From the NCBI GenBank assembly GCA_007182875.1, contig AP019514.1, positions 1,488,001-1,552,000 on the forward strand: a DNA stretch of 64,000 nucleotides. The letters are read 5' to 3'. This document shows positions 31,557 to 41,349 of this stretch, in pieces (position 1 is the first letter of the stretch; the number at the start of each line of letters is the position of its first letter). Below the pieces are notes generated by a model, which worked only from the letters and a program-made list of their open reading frames with translations, ran no database searches and was not told the DNA's origin. Made by a program: the position numbers and the translations under genes. Origin of the DNA: Vreelandella sulfidaeris (GTDB lineage Bacteria > Pseudomonadota > Gammaproteobacteria > Pseudomonadales > Halomonadaceae).

Positions 31557-32698
31557 ATGGCTGAGCAGCAAATTAACGTTGCGGTACTCGGAGGCGGGAG
31601 TTTCGGTACGGCATTGGCGAGTATTGCCGCCGATAATGGCGCACGCGTACGCCAGTGGATGCGTGACGAAACGCTGGTCTCGCAAATAAATAATGAACAC
31701 CTTAATGGGCGCTATTTGCCTCATTATTTAATGAACCCGGCCGTGCATGCTTCATCGGATATCCAAGCCGTGCTGGCTGACGCAGAGCTGGTGCTGATCG
31801 CGATTCCTTCAAAAGCGTTTCGCAGCGTGGTGCAAGCAGCGAAAGCGTGGCTGACACCTAATCAAATACTGGTGAGCACCACCAAGGGAATTGAGCAGGA
31901 AGGCTTCTTGCTGATGAGCCAAGTGCTTGAGCAAGAAACCGGGTTTAGTCATATTGGCGTCATCGCTGGCCCCAACTTGGCGTCTGAAATTGCCGATAAG
32001 CAGCTAACCGCTACTGTGATCGCCAGCGCGGATCCATTAACGCGCACACGGGTCCAGCAGGCGCTTGGTTGTCGTTATTTTCGTGTTTATGCCAGCGATG
32101 ACCGCCACGGCGTCGAGCTGGGTGGCGCGCTAAAAATATATACGCCATTGCCGCAGGCATGGCGGCTGCGCTAGGCATGGGAGAAAATACCCGTAGTATG
32201 TTGATGACCCGCGCTTTGGCTGAAATGAGCCGCTTTGCTGTCGCCCAGGGTGCCAACCCCATGACATTTTTAGGCTTGGCAGGCGTGGGGGACTTGATTG
32301 TTACCTGCTCGTCCAATCTGTCGCGTAATTATCGAGTCGGTTATGCCATGGGGGAGGGACGTACGCTAGAAGAAGCCGTCGAATCACTCGGCCAAGTGGC
32401 GGAAGGGGTGAATACCGTTAAACTGGTATGCGCCAAGGCGAGTGAAATGGGCGTTTATATGCCGCTGGCTGAAGGGCTCAGTCATGTGTTATTTGACGGC
32501 GTACCCGCTCAAGATATGGCACGCACATTGATGATGGGTGAGCAGAGTAGCGATGTAGAATTTATTTTGCCCCGTGAAGCCGTACAGCAGGCTCATCGCG
32601 AACAAGCGCCTCACAACCAAGCTCCTCACAACCAGGCTTCTAAGGACCAAGCTTCTAAGGAAAAAGTTGCTAAGGACAACGGAGGCAGGAATGCCTAA
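31557..32698 (+). CDS. gpsA: Glycerol-3-phosphate dehydrogenase [NAD(P)+] (one frameshift)
   Basis: Makes sn-glycerol-3-phosphate for phospholipid synthesis. NAD(P)-binding motif [20 protein letters not shown], then [21 protein letters not shown] and the catalytic Lys in GGALKN, where A5 near 32133 should be A6 (restores [18 protein letters not shown]). Later: [20 protein letters not shown]. The C-terminus is extended by a repetitive 5-residue unit ([25 protein letters not shown]) from a 15-bp tandem repeat and then ends GGRNA. This tail is not part of the usual fold. The stop overlaps sixA by 8 nt. ATG 31557. Confidence 0.96.
32603..32677 (+). repeat. Five 15-bp tandem repeats in the gpsA 3' end
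   Basis: Five consecutive 15-bp units (starts 32603, 32618, 32633, 32648, 32663) encode [20 protein letters not shown] and KVAKD. Units 1-2 and 3-4 are nearly identical pairs, which suggests stepwise duplication. The unit is a multiple of three, so copy number can change without a frame change. Confidence 0.9.
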
Positions 32699-33179
32699 CG
32701 TGCTGTTAATGCGCCATGGCGAGGCCGCACGGGGGTATCCCGACCATGCGCGCCGACTAACACCTCAAGGCGAGCGGGAGAGTGAAAAATGGCGCGCTGG
32801 CTGGCCGAGCGTGTGGCTGCGGGTGAGCTGCCAATGCCAACGCTCTATTCAAGCCCCTACGTACGAGCGCAGCAAACCGCGCAAGCGCTGAGTAAAGCGC
32901 TGGGTGCTCCCCCTTGAGACGCTAGATTTTATCACCCCTGATGACTCACCCAGTGCTGTGAGCGACTGGTTGCTTGAACAGCCCGAGAGTGCACCGATTA
33001 TGCTGGTGAGTCATATGCCGCTGATGGGCGATTTGGCGGGGTTGCTGGTCGAGGGTAGCCCTGCCCAAGGCGTTGGTTTTCCTACCGCCGCCATCGCCGA
33101 GTTTGAAGCCGACGTATGGGCAGCAGGCTGCGCACAGCTGAAGCGCTTTACTCAGCCCAGCCAGCTTTGGCTTCCATAA
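32691..33179 (+). CDS. sixA: Phosphohistidine phosphatase SixA (two frameshifts)
   Basis: Histidine-phosphatase-superfamily enzyme. In E. coli it acts on phosphohistidine, including the nitrogen-related phosphotransferase protein NPr. The catalytic motif is [11 protein letters not shown]; the second His is in [14 protein letters not shown]. Breaks: A lost near 32787-32792 (A5 for A6; restores [20 protein letters not shown] and [20 protein letters not shown]) and C gained near 32910-32914 (restores GAPLETLDF). Corrected length is about 162 residues. ATG 32691 has GGAGG at 32681-32685 within gpsA and overlaps it. NPr and PtsN are both encoded elsewhere in this window. Confidence 0.9.
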
Positions 33180-33202
33180 AGACCAAAACATAAAGGCCAA
33201 AA
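33175..33202. repeat. 14-bp tandem duplication over the sixA stop
   Basis: CATAAAGACCAAAA (33175-33188) is followed at once by CATAAAGGCCAAAA (33189-33202), 13 of 14 identical. The sixA TAA (33177-33179) lies in the first copy; the second copy holds another TAA 14 nt on, in a different frame. The second copy also runs into the gatB terminator A tract. Confidence 0.85.
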
Positions 33203-33226
33203 AAAGCGGCTGCCGAAGCAGCCGCT
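33198..33226 (-). terminator. Rho-independent terminator of gatCAB
   Basis: AGCGGCTGC (33205-33213) pairs with GCAGCCGCT (33218-33226) across CGAA. Read on the minus strand the stem has a UUCG-type loop and is followed by seven Us. It ends the gatCAB operon and is convergent with sixA. Confidence 0.88.
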
Positions 33227-33253
33227 GATGTCTTCTATCGCCCAACACCACTG

Positions 33254-34709
33254 TTACAGCAGTGCATCGAGCTTCTCTTTAAGTAAGCTATTGACCTGTT
33301 GCGGGTTGGCGGTGCCACGTGATGCCTTCATTACTTGACCGACAAAGTAGCCGATCATCTTGCCGCGTTTTTCTGGCTCGGAGTCGCGGTACTGAGCGAC
33401 TTGGGCGGGACTGTCGGCAATGACTTGATCAATGATCGCTTCAATGGCGCCAGTGTCGGTCATCTGCTTGAGACCTTTCGCCTCAATGATCTTGTCGGCG
33501 GAGTCACCCTGACCATTCCACAAAGCCTGGAAGACTTCCTTGGCGGCTTTACCGTTAATGGTGTCATCCAGCACGCGGCTGATCAGCTCGCCTAGCTGGC
33601 GCGCTGAAATCGGGCTGTTGGCAATGCTTAGATTTTCACGGTTAAGCGCCCCGGAAAGCTCGCCTTGAACCCAGTTGGCCGCCTGCTTGGCATCCCCGCA
33701 CACGCGATGGACTGACTCAAAGAACTCGGCCATGTCACGACTGGCGGAGATAACATTGGCGTCATAAGCAGACAGCCCCAGCTCGTTTTGGAAGCGTTCT
33801 CGCTTATCAGCAGGCAGTTCGGGAAGTTGGCTGCGTAAGTGGTCCAGGTAGGCCTGGTCAAGCACTACCGGCAGCAGGTCGGGGCAGGGAAAATAGCGGT
33901 AATCGTTGGCCTCTTCCTTGGTCCGCATGCTGCGGGTTTCATCGCGCTCGGGATCAAAAAGACGTGTCTCCTGAACGACCTTGCCACCCTCTTCGATTAA
34001 CTCGATTTGTCGCTCAACTTCAAACGCAATGGCACGCTCGACGAAGCGGAAAGAGTTGACGTTTTTAATTTCAGCGCGCGTACCCAATGCTTCCTGATCT
34101 TTACGGCGTACCGAAACATTGACGTCGCAGCGCATTGAGCCCTCCGCCATATTGCCATCGGAAATACCCAGATAGGTGACGATCGAGTGAATTGCTTTGA
34201 GGTAGGCGGCAGCCTCTTTGGAGCTGCGCATATCAGGTTCAGATACAATTTCCAGTAGCGGTGTGCCTGCCCGGTTAAGGTCGATGCCGGTCATGCCATG
34301 AAAATCTTCATGCAGTGACTTGCCCGCATCTTCCTCAAGGTGTGCATGGTGGATGCGGATACGCTTAGTGCTGCCATCCTCCAAGGTGATTTCAACCTCA
34401 CCCGGACCCACGATAGGGTGGTACATCTGGCTCGTCTGATAGCCCCTTGGGCAGGTCGGGGTAGAAGTAGTTTTTGCGGTCAAACACTGACACTTCAGCG
34501 ATATCCGCATGCACTGCCAAGCCAAACTGAACGGCCATCGACACGGCCTGTTCATTGAGCACCGGCAATACACCCGGTAAGCCTAAATCGACGGCGCACG
34601 CCTGAGTGTTTGGCTCAGCGCCAAACGCCGTTGAGGCCCCGGAAAAAATCTTTGAACGCGTTGCGAGCTGAACGTGGACTTCAAGCCCAATCACGGTTTC
34701 CCATTGCAT
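33254..34709 (-). CDS. gatB: Asp-tRNA(Asn)/Glu-tRNA(Gln) amidotransferase subunit B (one frameshift)
   Basis: Phosphorylates the misacylated tRNA-bound Glu or Asp so that ammonia from GatA can amidate it. Start [20 protein letters not shown], then [47 protein letters not shown] and the C-terminal YqeY-like domain ([20 protein letters not shown]). A surplus G near 34440 (AAGGGGCTATCAG for AAGGGCTATCAG) separates the first about 95 residues from the rest. The ATG overlaps the gatA stop (TAATG), and GAGGAG lies just before it. The amidotransferase is essential where GlnRS or AsnRS is missing. Confidence 0.97.
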
Positions 34710-36170
34710 TAGGCGTACTCCTCAGCAAAGGCAGGACGTTGTAAGTGCCAGTCGGTCGCCTGCTGAAACTGGTGAGCGACATTAAGCAACTGCGCTTCGG
34801 CAAAGTGGGTACCGAGGATTTGCAGCCCCACAGGGCGGCCATTGGAAAAAGCCTGCCGGGACGCTAATGCCAGGGATGCCGGCTAGGTTAACCGCTATGG
34901 TGTAGATATCCTGCAGGTACATCGATACGGGGTCTTTTTTGGCACCCAGATCAAAGGCTGGTGTGGGCGAGGCGGGGCCCATCAGTACATCCACATCTTG
35001 GAAGGCATCGAGGAAATCCTGGCGGATCAGGCGACGTACTTTTTGTGCTTTGGTGTAGTAGGCATCAAAGAAACCTTCTGACAGCGTATGAGTGCCGATC
35101 AAAATGCGACGCTTCACTTCTTCGCCGAAGCCCTCAGCCCGTGAGCGTGTATACAGGTCAATCAAGTCGCTGGGGTTTTCGCAGCGGTGGCCAAAGCGCA
35201 CGCCGTCGTAGCGGGACAGGTTCGAAGAGGCTTCAGCGGGGGCAATCACGTAGTAAGCCGGAATTGCATAGGCTGTATGTGGCAAGCTGACATCGCGTAC
35301 CGTCGCGCCCAGCGATTCGTAGACCTTCACTGCTTCGCGGACGGCCTTTTCGACGTCGGGGTCTAAGCCATCGCCAAAATACTCTTTAGGTAGGCCGATT
35401 TTAAGGCCCGAAAGCGGTGCATTAAGGCCTTCCACATAGTCGGGTACGCCACGGGCAACGCTGGTGGAATCGCGGCCGTCGTGGCCAGCAATGACACCCA
35501 ATAGATGGGCGCAGTCTTCGGCGCTGCGTGCCATGGGACCTGCCTGGTCAAGGCTTGAAGCGTAAGCAATGATGCCAAAGCGTGACACGCGGCCATAGGT
35601 GGGCTTTAAGCCGGTGATGCCACAAAACGCCGCTGGTTGGCGAATAGAACCGCCGGTATCGGTGCCCATGGCCGCTGGCACTAAACCTGCTGCTACTGCC
35701 GCCGCACTGCCGCCGGAGCTGCCGCCAGGTACAGCCGTCAAATCCCAGGGGTTTTTGACCGGACCGTAGAAACTGTTCTCGTTGGAGGAGCCCATGGCGA
35801 ACTCATCCATATTGGTTTTACCCAGGCTGATAGTGCCTGCCGCGTTCAGTTTTTCAACCACGGTGGCATTGTAAGGGGCGATAAAATTGTCCAGCATTTT
35901 CGAGCCACAGCTGGTTTTTACATCACGGGTACAAAAATATCTTTCAAAGCCAGGGGGAATGCCAGCCAGTGGGCCGGCACTGCCCGCTGCTCGTTCGCTA
36001 TCCGCTTTTTCAGCTTGTTTGAGTGCCTGCTCAGCAGTCACGCTGATAAAACTGTTCAGCTTGCCGTCGGCCTTGTCAATGCGCTGTAAATAGTGAGTAG
36101 TAAGCTCGCGGCTTGAAAACTCACCACTTTTTAAAGCGGCAGCGAGTTGCGTTAATGTTTTCTCATACAT
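34709..36170 (-). CDS. gatA: Asp-tRNA(Asn)/Glu-tRNA(Gln) amidotransferase subunit A (three frameshifts)
   Basis: Amidase that releases ammonia from glutamine for transfer to Glu-tRNA(Gln) or Asp-tRNA(Asn). The amidase signature is [20 protein letters not shown] with [15 protein letters not shown], giving the Ser-cis-Ser-Lys triad. Two indels, C gained near 35962 and T lost near 35941, scramble a short stretch that should read [15 protein letters not shown], which contains the catalytic Lys. A third near 34855 scrambles the C-terminus; corrected it reads [20 protein letters not shown] and ends [12 protein letters not shown] 36170 ([20 protein letters not shown]). Overlaps gatB by one base. Confidence 0.97.
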
Positions 36171-36241
36171 GACCCAGAAGCTCCGTTCAGGGGCGAAAAA
36201 AAAAGGCATAAGTGGTGGCTTGGGTAACCTCGAATACGCGG

Positions 36242-36530
36242 TTATTCGACGACGCGGGGTACCAGATATAAGCCGTTTTCCACCGCCGGAGCACAGCGCT
36301 GAAACGTGTCGCGCTGATTCGTTTCGGTTACTTCATCGGCGCGCAGTCGCTGGGTCGCATCTAATGGATGGGCAAGTGGCTTAACGCCTTCTGTATCAAG
36401 CCCTTGGAGTTGATCGACCATGTCCAAAAATCCGGCTTAGGTCGTCTACAAAACCGCTGGCTTGGTCATCGCTGACAGCGAGTCGGGCCAAATGCGCGGC
36501 CCGGCGCACATGAGATTCTTCAAGCGCCAT
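36242..36530 (-). CDS. gatC: Asp-tRNA(Asn)/Glu-tRNA(Gln) amidotransferase subunit C (one frameshift)
   Basis: Small subunit that stabilises the GatA-GatB interface. From ATG 36530: [20 protein letters not shown], then [14 protein letters not shown]; a surplus T near 36434 breaks the frame and the corrected reading is [36 protein letters not shown] and [13 protein letters not shown], 95 residues, the standard length. GAGGAAA precedes the ATG. First gene of the gatCAB operon, with a 71-nt gap to gatA. Only its second half is open in one frame, so it is easily missed. Confidence 0.95.
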
Positions 36531-36595
36531 GATCGAAGTTTCCTCGTAAACTTAATGGAACAATACCCGCTTTGAGCGGTATACATACCGATATC

Positions 36596-36622
36596 AAAAA
36601 AAACGTCTTGTGTAGCAGACGT
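36596..36622 (-). terminator. Terminator-like hairpin in the gatC leader
   Basis: Read leftward, ACGTCT (36622-36617) pairs with AGACGT (36608-36603) across 8 nt and runs into eight Us (A tract 36596-36603). It lies 66 nt upstream of the gatC start, in the spacer divergent from mreB. It could be an attenuator in the gatCAB leader if that promoter lies to the right, or could block leftward transcription from the mreB side. The stem is only 6 bp. Confidence 0.45.
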
Positions 36623-36747
36623 GGAAAATAGCGTAAAAGGTACCACATATTGGCCTTAACGGGCAGTATTAGGCACGACTCGTGCTTGCTGCAAAGGGGT
36701 TGCGGTGATACCGTTTGCATCCGCATAGGGTTCCCGGTCTGCACTAG

Positions 36748-37798
<1,051 letters not shown>

Positions 37799-37822
37799 TC
37801 GCAGCGGTTAATTGCGGGGGGA

Positions 37823-38752
37823 TTGCCTATTAAACCGCTGTTTTCGCACGGGCCGCTGCCGGGATATCGGCTGTTTTTCTGCGTGCTGGCTGCCAGTGCT
37901 TTAATGTTTGTCGACCAGCGTTTTACGCGCATGGAACATGTGCGTGCACAAATGTCGATGGTCGTTGCTCCTATTCAATGGGTGGTTAGTGTGCCTAGCG
38001 ACCTGTTGAATTGGGGGTCGCTTGCGCTCTCTGATCAACAGGCATTGGTTGATGAAAACCGCCGTCTGCGTGAACAGATTCTTACCCTCTCCCATCGTGG
38101 TCAGCGAATGGCCAATTTGACCGCTGAAAATAGCGAGCTGCGCGATTTGCTGAACGCTGCTAAACGCCGTGATATCCCCTATATCACAGCGGAGCTGCTG
38201 TCGCTCGACAACGATCCTTTTAGCCATCAAATGGTCATTAACCGTGGGCATCGAAACGGTGCCTACGTAGGTCAACCTGTCATCGATGCGTCTGGCCTGG
38301 TGGGTCAAATTACGGCTGTTTCTGCCTACTCCAGCCGCGTTCTGCTACTGGCAGATGCCAGTCACGCCTTGCCGGTTCAACTCAATCGTAACGGCCTACG
38401 TTTTATCGTACAGGGGGCCGGGCGCTACAACAGCGTGAATGTGATGCATGTGCCTGATACGGCGGATATTCGTGAGGGCGATTTGCTGACCACGTCAGGG
38501 TTGGCTGGTCGTTTTCCGCCCGGTTACCCCGTGGCGCGTGTAACCGAAGTCTTTCACGATCCCGGTAAGCCCTTTGCTCGGGTAACGGCCGAACCCATGG
38601 CACAGCTACAACGTTCTCGTCATTTCTTGCTGTTATTTCCGCCGCCACGGCAGGAAGTTGATGAGCAAGCTTGGGACGAGACATTGGATATTTCGGCAGA
38701 GGCGTTACGCTCTTTGCTGCAGCTTGCCACTCCCGAACAAGAGGTGCCCTGA
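37823..38752 (+). CDS. mreC: Rod shape-determining protein MreC
   Basis: Bitopic periplasmic scaffold linking MreB to the elongation synthases. Intact, about 309 residues. N-terminal IKPLFSHGPLPGYRLFFCVL includes the single TM segment, followed by a coiled coil (NRRLREQILTLSHRGQRMAN) and the beta-rich MreC core (FSHQMVINRGHRNGAYVGQP, GLVGQITAVSAYSSRVLLL). The start is a TTG at 37823 preceded by a run of Gs (GGGGGG), unusual but there is no ATG or GTG that keeps the conserved KPLFSHGP N-terminus. The stop overlaps the mreD ATG by one base (TGATG). Confidence 0.95.
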   Translation: MPIKPLFSHGPLPGYRLFFCVLAASALMFVDQRFTRMEHVRAQMSMVVAPIQWVVSVPSDLLNWGSLALSDQQALVDENRRLREQILTLSHRGQRMANLTAENSELRDLLNAAKRRDIPYITAELLSLDNDPFSHQMVINRGHRNGAYVGQPVIDASGLVGQITAVSAYSSRVLLLADASHALPVQLNRNGLRFIVQGAGRYNSVNVMHVPDTADIREGDLLTTSGLAGRFPPGYPVARVTEVFHDPGKPFARVTAEPMAQLQRSRHFLLLFPPPRQEVDEQAWDETLDISAEALRSLLQLATPEQEVP

Positions 38753-39240
38753 TGGCGCGCGCACCGGTAGTACCCATTTTAGCGATTTGGCTAAGTCTGC
38801 TATTGGCGTTATGCCTGCAAGTTATGCCGCTAGCGGATGGCTGGCAGGTGTACCGCCCGGAGTGGCTGGGTCTAATGCTGATCTACTGGAGTATGCGAAC
38901 GCCCGACAGGGTCGGTGTTTTTCATGGTTTCGTGCTGGGCATTTTGATGGATTTAATTGAAGGCACCGCGCTCGGTCAGCATGCGCTCATTTACGCACTG
39001 TTAGCTTTTCTTTGTGCACTGGTGTATCCACGCTTTCGGGCTTATTCATTAGTACAGCAGTCGGCCTTGGTATTAGTGCTACTTGGCTTGGTGCAACTCG
39101 TTGCGCAATGGTTGCGAACCATTTTGGGCGATTTTTCGATTCATTTAGCCTTTTTAATACCCTCACTGATTGGTGCGCTGCTGTGGCCATGGCTGGCCAC
39201 GATGTTTTTAGCATTAGAACGTCGATTGGCCACTTCATGA
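38752..39240 (+). CDS. mreD: Rod shape-determining protein MreD
   Basis: Small inner-membrane protein of the elongasome, 162 residues, intact, with about five hydrophobic segments: [48 protein letters not shown] (the conserved MreD motif), [18 protein letters not shown] and [19 protein letters not shown] 38752 overlaps the mreC stop; its own TGA overlaps the maf ATG (ATGA). Translational coupling across mreC-mreD-maf is likely. Confidence 0.95.
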   Translation: MARAPVVPILAIWLSLLLALCLQVMPLADGWQVYRPEWLGLMLIYWSMRTPDRVGVFHGFVLGILMDLIEGTALGQHALIYALLAFLCALVYPRFRAYSLVQQSALVLVLLGLVQLVAQWLRTILGDFSIHLAFLIPSLIGALLWPWLATMFLALERRLATS

Positions 39241-39819
39241 CGGTCCCTGTCTTGTGCTTAGCCTCTGCCTCGCCGCGCCGCAGGGCTTTATTGGCATCTA
39301 TTGGCGTGCCCGTAACGGTGCACCCGTGCGACATCGATGAGTCCCTCTTTGCCGATGAGGTGCCCACGGCGTATGTAAGCCGTCTGGCAATGGCCAAAGC
39401 TGAAGCTGCCGTCCCCCTAACTGACTTGCCAACGCTCGGTTCCGATACCGCAGTGGTGGTGGATGGACGTATTCTAGGTAAGCCGGTAGACGCCCAGCAC
39501 GGTGCCGAAATGTTACAGCTGCTGTCTGGACGCAGCCATGAGGTGCTTACTGCCGTCGCGGTAAGTGGGCCGGAAGGCATGCTCTCCCTGTTGTGTCGCT
39601 ACCCAGGTGACGATGCGTGAAATTGAAACACATGAAATAGCGGCTTACTGGCGTACCGGCGAGCCTGCCGATAAGGCGGGAGGCTATGCGATACAGGGTC
39701 TGGCAGCCGTGTTTGTAAAACAGATCCAAGGCAGTCATTCGGCGGTGGTAGGACTACCGCTGTTTGAGACGACGCACTTGCTACGTCGACAGGGTGTGCC
39801 TATCTGGCAGCGCGTTTAA
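39237..39819 (+). CDS. Maf-like nucleoside triphosphate pyrophosphatase (one frameshift)
   Basis: Hydrolyses non-canonical or canonical NTPs; the mreD-linked paralogue in E. coli (YhdE) acts on dTTP and [23 protein letters not shown] carries the Maf signature SxSPRR; then [36 protein letters not shown] and [21 protein letters not shown] one-base error near 39588-39595 breaks the frame; corrected, it reads [40 protein letters not shown] and [16 protein letters not shown]. About 194 residues. It starts within the end of mreD (ATGA overlap). Often annotated yhdE or maf. Confidence 0.93.
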
Positions 39820-39884
39820 CTGCCTAGATGAGAGTGCCGCCTGCGTCGCTGGCAAGGAATACGTCAACCAACAAGGAATTTTGC

Positions 39885-41347
39885 ATGAGCGGTGAAGTTC
39901 TCATCAATTTAACGCCAATGGAAACCCGCGTAGCGCTGGTTGAAAATGGCGTTTTGCAAGAGGCACTGATCGAACGTTCCCGTCGGCGTGGTATCGTGGG
40001 CAATATCTACAAAGGCAAAGTAGTCCGTGTACTGCCTGGAATGCAGGCTGCCTTTGTTGATATTGGCTTAGAGCGGGCGGCGTTTATTCATGCCCATGAA
40101 GTAATGCCTCCCGGCACGCCCCCAGATGAGCAGCAAACCATTGGGCAGTTGCTTCACGAAGGGCAGGCGCTAGTGGTGCAAGCCACCAAAGACCCGATTG
40201 GTAGTAAAGGGGCGCGCTTAACTACCCATCTGTCGATTCCTTCTCGTTATTTGGTCTATATGCCGGACTCCCCGCACCATGGCGTATCGCAACGTATCGA
40301 GGATGAGCGTGAGCGGGAGCGTTTAAAAGCACTTCTGGATAGCAGTGTGGCAGAGCAAACGCTGGAAGTGACGGGTGGCTTTATTGTCCGTACCGCTGCC
40401 GAAGGGGTGGGCGATGAAGAGCTCAAAGGCGATATGCACTTTTGCTACGGCTATGGCGCAAAGTGAGCGAGCGTAAAGTAACCGCAACGCCACAAACTGT
40501 CATTTATGATGATTTACCGCTATTTATGCGTACCCTACGCGATGTCATGCGCGATGATATCGAAAAAATACGCATTGATTCGCGAGAGAATTTCGTCAAG
40601 TTGGTGGAGTTTGCTGAAGAGTTTATGCCCGATGCGGTTGAGCGTATTGAGTACTATCCCGGTGAGCGCCCTATCTTCGATCTTTACAGTGTCGAAGACG
40701 AGATCCAAAAAGCGCTGGGGCGTAAAGTACAGCTGAAATCGGGTGGCTACTTGGTGATTGATCCCACCGAGGCGATGACAACTATTGATGTTAATACCGG
40801 TGGTTATGTCGGCCACCGTAATCTTGAAGAGACCATTTTCAAGACCAATCTTGAAGCGGCCACCGCCATTGCCCGCCAGCTCCGGTTGCGTAATCTGGGT
40901 GGCATTATCATTATCGACTTTATCGATATGGTTGATGTTGAGCATCAGCGCCAAGTATTGCGTGTCCTTGAAAAAGCCTTAGAGCGCGATCATGCTAAAA
41001 CCAAGTGTACGGGCGTCACCGAGCTTGGTCTTGTTCAGCTTACGCGTAAACGCACCCGGGAGAGTTTGGAGCAGACACTCTGCGAAGCCTGTCCTACCTG
41101 CAGCGGTCGCGGAACGCTTAAAACCCCAGAAACTGTCTGCTATGAAATCTTTCGCGAGATTCTGCGCGAAGAGCGTGCTTACAGTGCTGAAACCTACATG
41201 GTGCTAGCCTCGCAACCGGTCGTTGATCGTTTATTGGATGAGGAGTCAGCGGCGGTGGCAGACCTGGAAACCTTTATCAATAAAACCATTCGTTTCCAGG
41301 TTGAGCAGCACTACTCCCAAGAGCAATACGATATCGTACTGATGTAA
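39885..41347 (+). CDS. rng: Ribonuclease G (one frameshift)
   Basis: Endonuclease of the RNase E/G family that matures the 16S rRNA 5' end. MSGEVLINLTPMETRVALVE is the family start; the S1 domain has IYKGKVVRVLPGMQAAFVDI. The DNase-I-like active region has IIIIDFIDMVDVEHQRQVLR and LGLVQLTRKRTRESL, followed by the zinc-link CPTCSGRG. A missing T near 40439-40443 (T4 for T5) breaks the frame; corrected it reads DMHFLLRLWRKVSERKV. ATG 39885 has AAGGAA at 39873-39878. About 487 residues. Too short for RNase E, which has a long scaffold tail. Confidence 0.96.
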
Positions 41348-41349
41348 TC

